Source of the DNA: Larix sibirica
Taxonomy: Eukaryota; Streptophyta; Pinopsida; Pinales; Pinaceae
DNA length: 22,402 nucleotides
Assembly: GCA_004151065.3 (NCBI GenBank)
Contig: NWUY0300014980.1
Coordinates: forward strand, 48,298 to 70,699
Reading direction: 5' to 3'
Shown: positions 7,910-17,891 of the stretch, in pieces
Position numbering within the stretch: position 1 is the stretch's first letter
Layout of the letters: each line of letters opens with the position of its first letter
Program-made: the position numbers and the translations under genes
The notes under the pieces: generated by a model
The model's input: only the letters and a program-made list of their open reading frames with translations
What the model was told of the DNA's origin: nothing
Database searches by the model: none

Positions 7910-8790
7910 TCTATCGATGGTCGAGCTTCTCTTTTAAGCTCGATGCAAATCTTTTGACGATGAATGATTTAGATCGCATTTAGGAAGTAATATGATTTTA
8001 TCCGAGCCGTTGGTGGGGGTAGACCTCATTTAAATCCACTTACAAGTTCCTACGTCGCCAATGGTCTTTATTATAGAAAGATGCTTGCTTTAATCTGATC
8101 CATTGGTGGGGAGGGACCCCTTTAATCTTCATTTGCATGTTCTTGTGCCAAAAGCAATTGGGATTCCTGACAAGTTGCATGGTCCAATCTAAGCTGTCGG
8201 TGGGGAAATCATTATTTTTATCCCAAACACTTGTCTCAATGCCTCCAGTGGTCCATATTTGTCTTAACAAGATGCACGATTCCATCTGGGTTTTCAATGA
8301 AAAGTTCCCTTTTTATTTACGATGCATGTCCCAATGCCTCTAATGGTCCAGATCTATTATGACAAGTTGCATAATCTTGGTCGGAGGAGGAAAACTCCCC
8401 TTTTTATCTTCTATGCATGTTTCAAATCCTCCAATGGTCTGGATTTGTTCTGACAAAATGCAAGATTTCATCCGGGATGTTGGCGTGGAGGGACCCCATT
8501 TTTCCTTGTTGCACATTCTTATCCCACCAATGGTTGAGATCTTCCCTGACAAGTTGCACAACCCAATTTGAGCCATTGACGAAAGACTCCGCCTTTTATC
8601 CCTGATGCAAATTCAAATGCCTCCAATGGTCCAGATTTATCCTGGAAAGATGCACTATTGCATCTAGGCCATCGGCGACAAACTTTGCCTTTTATCTCCA
8701 ATGCATATTTCAAAGCCTCCAATGGTCCAAATCAGTTATGGCATGATGCATGGTTCAATATAAGCCATCGTCAGGGATAATTCACTTGTT
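7910..8790. repeat. Degenerate tandem array, period about 91-96 bp
   Basis: A block built around CCTCCAATGGTCCAGAT...GACAAGATGCA...CTTTTTATC...GATGCATGTTTCAAAT recurs. Clear anchors lie at 8242, 8337, 8428, 8524, 8620 and 8716, giving spacings of 95, 91, 96, 96 and 96. Less clear units start near 8058 and 8153, and a still weaker one near 7913. Overlapping open frames on both strands here are by-products of the repeat. The array lies in the 3' region of the Tat-type element; tandem repeats in that position are described for plant Tat/Ogre elements and can seed satellites. Confidence 0.8.
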
Positions 8791-8936
8791 ATTCCTTTTG
8801 TTACTTTCGCCCCATGGATAGCTCATAACTTTCCTAAAAATCTGCAACATTCAATCGTGATCATTGGTGCTTGACTTCTTATGTTGTTCAAGTTTTAATC
8901 TTATTCTTCATAGATGTAGAAATGGTCAACAATGGC
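8646..8936. repeat. Direct repeat, left copy (about 290 bp)
   Basis: It starts AAAGATGCACTATTGCAT and matches 10661-10960 throughout. The match includes the last array units and an adjoining non-array part (CTTGTTATTCCTTTTGTTAC, then CATTGGTGCTTGACTTCTT). Confidence 0.8.
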
Positions 8937-9019
8937 CCCAACCAAGCCTAGGATGATTTTTAACTTGTCTACCGTTGTTTCCTGACTTATGATTTTCGTC
9001 ACACTTAGTGGACAATGTA

Positions 9020-9367
9020 CTAACTATTGCAGGTTACTGTGTCAATCAAAATCTGAGCATTAGACTCACTACTAGTATATCTATGCCTTAGGATTTTCGT
9101 CCAACACTTAACATACACACTAATGTAGCTTCCCAACCCAATCTGAGCTCCTTTAAAACTAACCGTTGTAGTATTTTTTGGATTAGAATTTCCTTCAAGC
9201 ACTTTGAAATCATGGTTACCAAACTGCTGTATATTTCCCTGCAAGCCAAATTCTGACTTTGAGTTCACTGTTGGTGTAATTGTGGTTTTGGTATTTTGTC
9301 GAATACTTTGTTTCATTGATGTTGGAGTTGGTATTGACATGATATGTATTTGGACCCTAAATTCCAT
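9020..9367 (-). CDS. Open frame of 115 codons, unknown, may be chance
   Basis: It starts MEFRVQIHIMSIPTPTSMKQ and is rich in Thr, Ser, Asn and Gln, with no membrane segment, signal peptide or known motif that I can see. It is the longest unbroken frame in the LTR-like segment. No promoter or splice signal is tied to it, although it lies downstream of the minus-strand TATA box at 10151-10160. The composition is compatible with chance in AT-rich DNA. Confidence 0.2.
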   Translation of the reverse strand: MEFRVQIHIMSIPTPTSMKQSIRQNTKTTITPTVNSKSEFGLQGNIQQFGNHDFKVLEGNSNPKNTTTVSFKGAQIGLGSYISVYVKCWTKILRHRYTSSESNAQILIDTVTCNS

Positions 9368-10150
9368 ATCTTAAACGTATAACTCAAGAAGGAAAACACA
9401 CTTGATATTCCTCTATTACCACCATGAATGGACTTGAATTATGATAGTAGTACATATATGAACAAATCAGAGATAACAAACTATAGACCTGACCTATAGG
9501 TTGGGAAAATATGAAATCCATCTTCTACTTAAGTACAATCCCTTGTCCTTGTTCACTTTATAAGCATTTTCTTGGATATTTGTAGAGAACAAGAACGTTA
9601 TTCAGAATAGTAGTCACACATGAATTTGTATGGGCCAAATATGATAACTGGAGTTGAGACCTTTAGATGGTGCACCTTGCTCCACAAAATTGCTCTCACA
9701 TGAGTGGAATATGACCTCTCTTTAACAACAACAAGATGCAATGCGCCCTCCTTTTGGACAGACTTCAAAATGATGATGAGCAGCGTCTCCTTTCAGAAGG
9801 GTAAACCAAATTTCCTTCAGCCTTCCCAACAAGAGATGTTATTGAATGGTAAGGGAAATGGTGAGGGAATCAACTTCCTTCTTCCCAATGCACCCTTCTT
9901 CCATGAGTGATTGAAACTTAGCCCTGAAATACTCAAGTCTGCGCGTAGAACTTGATTTTGTCCATGACAATGAAGCACAAAGGAGAAATTTGAGTGATTT
10001 CCCTCTTTTCAATAGCTAGGGTGGATGGTTTAACCATCGAAACTATTATCTTCTCTTAGGGTTTTCGTCCCAAGAGACACAAGCCACGAGAGATCTACAA
10101 AATCACTTTTAAAAAATAATTCATGAATATCCGAGAATGGGCTCCCGTCT

Positions 10151-10160
10151 CTCTTTTATA
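10151..10160 (-). promoter_or_regulatory. TATA box in LTR-like segment
   Basis: TATAAAAGAG on the minus strand, after CC and followed by AGACGGGAG, is a good match to plant TATA boxes. It supports reading this segment as an LTR promoter. Confidence 0.45.
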
Positions 10161-10660
10161 GGCCCCTTCTTCTTTTCTCCCCATTCACTTCAATTATTTA
10201 AGTGACTTTCTAAAGTTATTCTTCACATTTTTAATTAAATCACCTTTTAACCCCCAAAATTCCTTTATTTGTTTATACACCTTTCTAGGCACTAAAAGTC
10301 ACGCTTTTTATCTTCCCATCATTAAAAGCTCTTAATCTTGGTTTGAACGACCTATTACACTAAGGTGTTCCCTCAAATAATATGATCGAGATGATACCCT
10401 TAGTGAATTTAATTAAATTATGCAAAATAATCCTCCCAATTTATGGGAATCACCAGAATGCAACAGAACCAAGAACGAACTATGCGGAAGTGATCCTGAT
10501 GATGAATAATGGTAAATGGACTAGGTTGGGCCACATAAAACTCCTCCAAACCCTCCTAACTCATTGATAACACAATCTCACTCCTTTGACTTGGATGACA
10601 CAAGCCCTAAAAGTCATCTCCAACTGCAAAACAAGGGAATCCGAAAAGGGGGACATTACA

Positions 10661-10960
10661 AAAGATGCACTATTGCATTTGGGCCGTTGACGAGAAACTC
10701 TGCCTTTTATCTCCGATGCAAATTTCAAAGCCTCCAACGGTTTGGATCTGTTCTGGAAAGATGCATGGTTCATTCTAAGCCGTCAGCAAGGAGAATTCAC
10801 TTGTTATTCCTTTTGTTACTTCTGCCCCGTGGATGGCTAAGAACCTTTTGAAAATCTGCAACATTGAATCATGACCATTGACCATTGGTGCTTGACTTCT
10901 TTTGCTACTAAGGTTTTAGTCAAGTATTATTCATAGATGCAAAAATGGGTAACAATTGCG
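10661..10960. repeat. Direct repeat, right copy (about 300 bp)
   Basis: This is the partner of 8646-8936, about 2 kb away in the same orientation. After the shared block (ending near AACAATTGCG) the two copies diverge completely. Confidence 0.8.
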
Positions 10961-11287
10961 GGTGCAAAGAGGGTGACAACATTCGACTCCTTATGTGGGA
11001 TGACTCCTCTTCATGAGGTGCCAAGAATCCAACTTGAATCTCTAGGGATAGAAGACCAATGCCTTGACTTCTATTGGGCTATGGAGTCAGGTTTGAGATT
11101 ATACTTTGAGGTTGTTCAAAGTATTCTTTTGTGAAACAAAATGCCAATTAGAGACTTATTTATTTGCTCGATGGAGCGAAGGGCATCAACTGCAGTGCTT
11201 TAGGGAAAACAAAAACTATACAAACTGGAAAACTAAGACAAGAAGTAAGGAAACTATAATACATGCTTGAAATAAATTTTTCTTATA
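10961..11287 (-). other. Proximal 3' non-coding region after integrase
   Basis: It lies directly downstream of the integrase stop. A 65-codon frame on the plus strand (10937-11134) begins in the repeat and resembles nothing. No other feature was seen. Confidence 0.45.
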
Positions 11288-12652
11288 CTAATAAAATGGA
11301 TTCAAATACCTACCATTGACAGGATATTCTAGTGATTGTCCTTCCAGATTTGTAAGCTTAAAGGTGTTGGAAGACAGGCCTATAATTTTTTCAATCACAA
11401 ATGGTCCTAGACACAAACTATCAATTTTTTCAATCACAAATGGTCCTAAACACAAACTATCAATTTTTTCGTGCTTTCCAAGGTCTTTGTGCCTTTTGTA
11501 CCACATTAGCACAACATCTCTTTTCTGGAATTCTCTTGATTTGGATTTCTCGTCAAAGGAGATATTCATTTTTTCTTTATATATATTAAGAACCTAATAT
11601 ACATCATGCCTCTGCTCCTGTATTTGAGATAGTTGATTAACTCTTCTCTTGATCTTGTTAGGCTCGACTATCAAATCCTACAACACTTTCATGGATGACA
11701 ACTCCAATTGTATGGGAAGAACTACTTCTAACCCATATACTAGTTGGAAGGGTGCCCTCCATGTATCTCTTTTTGTATTTATTTGGTCATCCCACACATC
11801 ATATGTCAATTGATTATCCCATGATTTCTTGTTCTAAAAAAGAGTCCTTTTTATGATTTTAATGAGATTTTTGTTGGAAGACTTAGCCTAACCATTTCCC
11901 CGAGGGTAATATTTGGAAGAATTACGGAGGATGATATTAAATTCATGACATAAGGCAATCATTCTAATGGAGGCGAACTCTTTGGCATTGTCAGTCACTA
12001 TCTTGTTGGGGCACCCAAACCTAGATAAGATATTTTCCTCAAGGAATTTGGTCACTACAAGGTTATTGGCTTGCTTAGTGGGTATGGATTCTACCAATTT
12101 AGTGAAGTAATCTATAGCGATTAGGATCCATTGGTGTTGATTGCTTGATGGGAGATGAATTTCCCTAATGAAATCAATGCCCCATTTTTCAAAAGGTGAT
12201 TCAACTTGGACATGCTTTAGAGGTAAAGCTGGTAGTTTTTGCTTTCCATAAAAGGTTTGGCAGGGGGTAAAAGTTCTTACAAATTTATGTACATTAGCAA
12301 ACATAGTAGGTCAATAATATCCAAACCTGAGAATTCTGTGACTTGTTTCCACGACAACAAAATGTCCTCCATAGATCCCTTGATGCATCTCTTTCACCAG
12401 GACTTCAATTTCATTTTCTAATAGGTATCTGAGCCATATGCCTTCATGATCCCGCCAATGTAGATCCTTGTCTATGGTGTAATATCTTACTACTTTGAGC
12501 TTCATAGATATTATTTGTGATTTGTTCATAATCAAAGGACAACATCCTATGGCCAATAAGTGCACAATATCATGATAACAATTGGAGTTATAGTAGAGTT
12601 CATGAACATAATCATTCACCTCTTTTTTCTTGGCTCTCTTCTTGGTCTGCAC
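11288..12652 (-). pseudogene. Integrase of the Tat-type element, catalytic Glu lost
   Basis: One reading frame covers the whole domain with several stops. First comes the HHCC zinc-binding head (HQGIYGGHF, later VRTFTPCQTF). The first Cys of the pair is Phe, and a stop replaces the Trp before PTMF at 12311-12313. The catalytic core follows: WGIDFI with the first Asp and VTDNAKEFAS with the second Asp. The third acidic residue is gone: PRGNG is followed by a stop at 11888-11890 and then AKSSNK, where AESSNK is usual (Glu to Lys). The C-terminal end has the GPF/Y motif (LGPFVIEKI) and ends PVNGRYLNPFY. The 39-bp duplication adds a second GPF motif. There is no chromodomain after it. Confidence 0.85.
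11386..11463 (-). repeat. 39-bp in-frame tandem duplication of the integrase GPF motif
   Basis: Units 11386-11424 and 11425-11463 differ by a single base, and a partial third copy begins at 11464. They encode two consecutive EKIDSLCLGPFVI blocks. The frame is preserved on both sides. Confidence 0.9.
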
Positions 12653-12742
12653 ATACCATGTTCACTCCAATTTCCTGTAGATTTGCCTCTTCCATCAACT
12701 TAGACAATCCACGTCCTTTCACCAACTTGGTAGGTTTCATAA

Positions 12743-13317
12743 TCAGATCAACTCTTGAATCTTAGTGATCCATTTACCCCATATCCCATCTACTTGAGGT
12801 TCACATAAAATCTGCTTAACATTAACATGTGGTACAAATGGAATTATTTGCGATTGTAATACATATTCTCTGAAAGCTTTAAGGGACTTGACCAATGCAT
12901 ATGCTTGTTTTTCCATAATATTGTATTTGATTTCACCATACCTAAGGCATTTACTAAAGAATGTGATTGGCTGCTCAAACTGATCATCATTCTTTTGCAA
13001 TAGGTCTACAACTATAGTGTGGTTTGGAGCAAATGAAAAAATAAGGAAATATTTTTCATAATTTGGGCTAATCAGTAATGGGGCTTATCCAAGTGTTGTT
13101 TTATTGGAAGAAAAAGCTTCTCTTGATCCATCGTCCCATGTAACCTCTAGATCCCTTTTATCATTTGAGTCATATCCTTAGTCATTTCAAGAAAATTTGT
13201 CACAAATCGTCTCAGGAAATTTATTTTTCCAAAAAATGACCGCAATTCCCTTTTGTGTCTGGGAAGGGGAATAATATTAATGGATTCCACTATGTCAGGA
13301 TCAATCTTTACTCCTCA
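12743..13317 (-). pseudogene. RT thumb/connection and ordinary gypsy RNase H
   Basis: Downstream of RT, two adjacent stops (near 13318-13313) are followed in the RT frame by GVKIDPDIVESI and FFGKINFLRRFV, the usual connection segment. A frameshift near 13150 then moves into the frame shared with integrase. There, FFSKCLRYGEIKYNIMEKQA and ALVKSLKAFREYVL match the central part of gypsy RNase H (SR-x-L-x2-AE-x-NY-x3-EKE region). The opening DASD-type motif has decayed to FAPNHTIVVDLLQKND, without the expected first Asp. It is inactive by stops alone. Confidence 0.75.
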
Positions 13318-14022
13318 TTATGACACTATGTGACCTAGCAATTTACCTTCTTCCATCCCCAAAAATGGTTTATTCGAGTTAAGGGATATGCCAAATTGCA
13401 TGTATCTTTCAAAGACTTCTTTCAGATGTCGGATATCATCTTCAACTTTCTTTGAGTATACTGTTAAGTCATCAAAGAAAATATCAATGAACCTATCTTT
13501 TATATTTGCAAAGGAGAAATCCATAGCCCTTTGAAAAGTAGATCCTGCATTGATAAATCCGAAAGGCATTCTTTGATAGGGAAAGGTTCCCCATTGGGTG
13601 GTGAATGTGGTCTTCAGAACATCATTAGGGTCCATTCTTACTTGATTGTAACTTGAAAAACCATCCAACATAGAAATTTTCTTTGAACCTACTACTTTCT
13701 ATAACATTTGGTCCATCTTTGGGAAAGGATAATTATCTTTCAAAGAAGCTCTGTTCAGATTTATGAAATCTACAGAAAGCCTTATCTCTCCATTCTTCTT
13801 TCTTACTATCACTATGTTTGCCACCCATTCTAAATATCGGACTGGTATGATGATCTTTGCTTGGAGCAAATTTCTTGCTTCTTTTTTGATTAGTGGATGC
13901 AACATAGGGTTTACTTGGCGTTGCTTTTTCCTGAAAGGATTATCATCCTCCATCAATGGAATCCAATGTTGAAAAATATCAGGATTGTAGGTTTTGAGAT
14001 CTTCAAAATCCCATGCAAACAC
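13318..14022 (-). pseudogene. Reverse transcriptase of the Tat-type element
   Basis: The clearest protein in the window. In order it has PFRKKQRQVNPMLHPLIKKE, EWVANIVIVRKKNGEIRLSV, DFINLNRASLKDNYPFPKMD, MLDGFSSYNQVRMDPND, TTQWGTFPYQRMPFG, FINAGSTFQRAMD, and the active site as FFDDLTVYSK (usually YLDD or YVDD, both Asp kept). It ends GISLNSNKPFLGMEEGKLL. The domain is nearly intact, with one stop at 13699-13701 between the fingers and palm motifs. The wording is that of the Tat/Athila branch of Ty3/gypsy. It shares a frame with protease, but not with the RNase H placed between them. Confidence 0.9.
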
Positions 14023-15000
14023 ATCCTCAAACTGCTTGAGTAGCTCTATATATTTATCCTTTTCTTTGCTTGTTAAACCCTTACCCTTAGTTTAATGATT
14101 TTGGGATGTGTTTCATCTCATAAGTTGTACTCCTCTACCTCAGATGCATCTAGTTAGATAGTTGGCTTGGCTGGCACTTCATCAAAACCAAACAACCTTT
14201 CTACAGGAACCATTCCTTTTGGTATGTAGTTGGTCTTGAGTTGTATGACCCTTTGTCCTCCTATCATTTATGAAAAATATCCCCGCTCACCATCCTCTAA
14301 ATAAACGTCTTCACCTTTTTCCTCCTCTGAATCAATATGCATTTTTGCGTATTCTTCAATTAGATTCAAGAATTGCTTAATCGGTTCATCATCTTCGAAT
14401 ACTTGACATTGCTTGATGTTGTCAAGAGTTGCATATCTATACATTTCTTTGAAAACATAGGAAAAATGACTAATGTCAGTAGGCACAAACTCCACCGCTT
14501 ATTTAGCCAAATTATATACCGAGTGGTTCAATTCTCTTGATATAGATATGATATATATAGCTTCAAACAAATTATCAAACATGTCCTAGACTACATGCTT
14601 GTATTGTCTCATCCTGGGATGTTTTGATTGGAATTTTCCTCTTACTTGATTGACTATTAAATATGAGTCTCCAAATATTTTTAGCTAAGTGACACCCATA
14701 TTTCTTGTTGTTTCTAGGCCCAGTATTAGTGCTTTTTATTCTGCTACATTGTTGGTATATTCAAAACAAAGATAGAAAGCACAAGGGAATTCTTTACCAG
14801 ATGGAGATTTAAGCAGCACACCATCTCCATTCCCATTTTTACTACAGGCTACATCAAAGAACAATTCCTATAGCCTAGACATATCTAAAGGTGGTGCTTC
14901 AGCAGCCATCAATAGTTCTATTTGATTTTGAGAAGGAGTTTGGTGACTAAGGAGGAAGTTTCCTAACTCATAAGAAGTATATGCATGAAAATTAGTGGGA
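14023..15000 (-). pseudogene. Archaeal-type RNase H (second RNase H) upstream of RT, plus linker
   Basis: The domain reads ELFFDVACSKNGNGDG (first catalytic Asp in FFD), FEYTNNVAE-stop-KALILGLE (catalytic Glu kept), FGDSYLIVNQVRGKFQSKH (second Asp), and a final RELNHSVYNLAK, where the usual D of ADxLA looks replaced by Tyr. This is the RVT_3/archaeal-like RNase H style of Tat elements and differs from the gypsy RNase H at 12.7-13.0 kb. Its place is between protease and RT. Stops stand at Trp positions (VT-stop-LKIF; HVV-stop-DMF). A linker follows (VFEDDEPIKQF, acidic run, NYIPKGMVPVERLF) up to RT. The frame differs from both neighbours, so a frameshift lies on each side. Confidence 0.75.
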
Positions 15001-15039
15001 TTTTTTGGATCACTGATGACATAGGTCATTGTGGGTTCT

Positions 15040-15447
15040 CTATACAATTGGCGAATTCCTCCCCTGAAAGATTGGGATGGTAGCATAAGACATATCAAAT
15101 TGAATAGTCCCCCCAACAGAGGTTCCCCAATGTCTGGATGATAGCATACCATATGAAGGGGGGATGCCGGCTATGACGATATCCATCATAATTTTTTTGT
15201 TAGGAATTTGCACCATGCCCACCACTAAATATTTGATCATACCCAGGCATTGGAATCTTTTGGAATCAAAGGAGAACATGTATTTATTATATGGCCTTGT
15301 GATATTTAGGCCAATATTTTCCATGATTGCTAGAGGCATTAAAGAATGAGATGCACCAGAATCATATAAACAATTGTGGAGATGAAAGTTATGAAATTCG
15401 AAAGCGATGTAGAAAGGGGGTGTAATATGATTTTCTTTGTCGATCAT
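15040..15447 (-). pseudogene. Retropepsin-like aspartic protease of the Tat-type element
   Basis: Intact frame for the core: CLYDSGASHSLMPLAIMENI has the DSGA active site. Strands follow (FQCLGMIKYLVVGMVQIPN) and a late IVIAGIPPSYGMLSSRHW, close to the ILG-R-x-W/LGRPW ending of Tat/Athila proteases. It follows gag in the same frame (from 16995) and is in register with RT, consistent with a single Gag-Pol frame before decay. It may be the least damaged domain after RT. Confidence 0.8.
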
Positions 15448-16400
15448 ATTCCCAAGGACTATTTTGGGGGCATCATATTGCAGGTTAATCTGATCATCTT
15501 ACAAGGGAGGTTCATCACTCATTTCCATCACATTAGAAGAAGAGGCGAGTGGCTTATCTAGGAGAGGAGGAGATTTGAGTCCTATGGGAATATTTATATC
15601 TTTAAGGCCTAGATAAGATGACATTTCTTTCTTTTGAGCAGGGAACCTCAAGACTTCAGATAAAGGCATTGGTTTTTTAAGCTTACTCAATTCATGCTTA
15701 ATATCAAAAGTAGGGGCAAGGAGAAGACTTGTATCTAGTACCTTTGAAATTGGAGGTTTCTTTATTGGCATTTGCATTGGGCCCAGTTGTGCTTTATTGA
15801 CTTTTGAGATTTTGAAATTTGGCTTGATTGGAATGACATGTTGTCTAACATTTGCAGCCTTCAGAACCGTATCTCTTTTTGGTTGTTGTGCATCCTTACC
15901 ATTATCTCTTCCATTCTCATTATAAGGCTTGGAGGGTTCGTCTTGCCCGAAATTCTAAGCATTAGGTCTAGGCCTTAGGTCATAAGCCCTCCTTACTTCT
16001 TCCATAATGTTATCAGTGACCATTTGCAATTGGGAAGGAGATAAACATGATATCCTTTCTTCTTGAGGCATAACTTCTTCTTTGAGGATATATTCTTCAT
16101 CTCCTACCATACACATACATTCAGACCCAAACATGCCTTCCTTGTCTTCCATCTCGTTTGACTGAAAAAACATATGAAGTCTTGAGGAAGGATTTGATAG
16201 ATCTGGCTGCTCAGGCTCACAATATTCTTCATATCCTTCATCTACTAGAGGAGAAGCATTATGAGGTGGTCTGGGACACTATTGAGCATTGGGATTTTCC
16301 TGCCTTATTTCTCGTTATGGGTCCATTAAATGGGCTCTTCTGTATTGTGGCTGGCCATGAATATGGGGATTCTGATTTCGAAGGGGAGGCCCCACAAAGG
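15448..16400 (-). pseudogene. Gag C-terminal region and gag-protease linker
   Basis: Low-complexity linker in the protease frame. It includes an acidic stretch (MEDKEGMFGSECMCMVGDEE), a YDLRPRPN segment like the YNLRPR motif of this family, and a Lys/Pro-rich part (MQMPIKKPPISK) before PFYIAFE of the protease. Stops occur near 15955, 15499 and around 16200. No CCHC zinc knuckle is visible, which is common in Tat gags. Confidence 0.6.
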
Positions 16401-17167
16401 GATTTGTAACTTGACCTTACTTGACTTTAGTAAGGTCATTTGCCATATTCTTTAGGATTTTGGTTACTTCTTCTTGGCTAAGCGCTTCCTGGATTGAGGA
16501 GATATCTGGCTCCTTTCCTCTCCTCCTCTCATGTTATCTTATATAATCTTGATGTCATGTTCTAGTCTTTAAGGGTACCCCATCAACTTTCATATTTTCT
16601 TCTAGATCTCCAGCATCACAAAACAAGGTCTCTAGGTCAAAATATTTTCTTTCTCTCAAGTAGAGGGAAAACTTAGAGTCAAAAGCAACATAATAGGTGA
16701 GCATGGTGGCTTCATATGAGCGTTTAATAGTATATGGTATGCAATGATATAAAATGCAAAATTGTGTGGTGAACTATGTGACAATTTCACCATTATTTCT
16801 CTTTAAGGCATTAAACTCAGTTAGAATATGCCTATTCTCCTTTTTCACACCCAACTTCTTTCTAAAATTCTCAACAAATTGCATCCAATGATTTATGGAG
16901 TTGTTAGGTATATTTTTGAACCATTTTCCTCCCTCCAAATAATGTGCAAAACATTCTAGAAAAAACATCATCCTCTTCAACTGCAAAGTTGTCAATGCAA
17001 TCTTGAAAAGCAGTCAAGTCTTCAGTTGAAATATCATTCTCTCCATTGAACCTAGGAAGAATCTTGAGATATCCCTCTGGAAGATCCCTTAGTTGGCTTA
17101 CAGGATGTAGAACTAATGGTTTAATCCTCACTACTAGCCAGGGGTTAGGAGGGTTGGGAGCTACCAT
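16401..17167 (-). pseudogene. Gag core (retrotransposon gag domain) of the Tat-type element
   Basis: Frame 1 (17167-16904) gives LRDLPEGYLKILPRFNGEND then EDLTAFQDCIDNFAVEEDDVF. Frame 2 (16995-16774) continues FKNIPNNSINHWMQFVENFR and KKENRHILTEFNALKRNNGE. This is the conserved order of the Retrotrans_gag domain: F-x-GE entry, xAFQDCxDNF, xDVF-RMF, W-x-LP-x2-SI, TEFxALxRxxGE. One frameshift lies in the overlap (about 16930). Past the stop at 16774 the readable remains AFDSKFSLYLREKKYFDLET match the end of the domain. It encodes the capsid shell of the virus-like particle. Confidence 0.8.
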
Positions 17168-17890
17168 ATTAGGGTTTTAAGTTGGAATATTGGTCTGACC
17201 ACAAACAAATAGATTGGAAGCAACAATATGCTAGATAAGGGCTTGGGACATGACTTGGAAAATATGAAGTCATAATGACTAGCTATTGTGAACAAAGAGG
17301 GCCCTTGGGCAAAATGCTTGCTCTGTGAAATGACAATATGAATATGAAATTATGAATGACCACCCACAACGACTAAAGGGGATGAGTATCAACGTTTAGA
17401 CTATGGGAGAGATGTGACTTTGTGAGGTTGATATGGAATTGATGGAGATTCAAGACCTTCGATAACAAATGGGGGGGCACCGGTAGGTCTAGGTACCTTT
17501 GTATAGCTTGTGGGGACGTTTCTCTTCTATTCTTCCAGAGCTGGATATGATTTGCTATAGGAGAAAATAGTTTCCCCTTAGCTTTTGATTTTGTTATTAT
17601 GAGTCTTGGTTTTGGATTCTCAACAATTTGACATGTCTCCCTAGTGGAGTCTATTTGGAAGGTGGAATTGCCAGTCAGAGACTGCTTCTCAAGCTTCCTC
17701 TTGTGCATAAGGAAAAATGATCTCAAGCTCTGAGAACTCAATTATACTTCAAGCAAAGCACTTATGACCTTGAAAACATTTAATAAAATGCTTCTTGATT
17801 ACCAGGTAAAGAAATATTTCTTTATGTCAGCCCTTTCTTCTTTGACCTAGAAAGGGTATTGGTCGTGAATCTTTAAGACTGATATATCAT
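17168..17890 (-). pseudogene. Pre-gag reading frame, unknown
   Basis: Between PBS and gag a frame runs from about 17960 to 17373 with only a few stops. Its longest open part (17741-17373, 122 codons) starts MSSQSLRSFFLMHKRKLEKQ and is rich in Ser, Lys, Pro and His. I recognise no domain. Tat/Ogre elements can carry an extra ORF ahead of gag, so this could be one, or it may be a leader with few stops by chance. The part 17168-17372 has no sustained frame. Confidence 0.35.
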
Positions 17891-17891
17891 T

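Larger units (their letters stand above)
8937..10660 (-). repeat. LTR-like segment between the 290-bp repeats, possible solo LTR
   Basis: On the minus strand the right end is TGTAATGTCCCCC, a TG start. A TATA box (TATAAAAGAG, 10160-10151) lies 500 bases inside. A motif GACGAAAAYCMTAAG recurs three times (near 10060, 9093 and 8987). No PBS, PPT or polyprotein motif is present, so if it is an LTR it stands alone. The left end is not defined. A TG at 8651 would give a 2010-bp unit flanked on both sides by AAAGA (8646-8650, 10661-10665), but those bases are part of the longer flanking repeat and so are not independent evidence. Apart from the frame at 9020-9367, I see no gene here. Confidence 0.4.

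Noticed and set aside
8137-8722. Several overlapping frames on both strands
   Set aside because: They repeat with the 91-96-bp period of the tandem array and are by-products of it.
7910-8790. CRISPR-like array
   Set aside because: Units are degenerate and contiguous, without conserved short repeats separated by unique spacers, and the setting is eukaryotic.
11316-11597. Plus-strand frames of 93 and 62 codons
   Set aside because: They are antisense to the integrase C-terminus and its 39-bp duplication.
16158-16409. 83-codon plus-strand frame
   Set aside because: Antisense to the gag C-terminal region; no independent motif.
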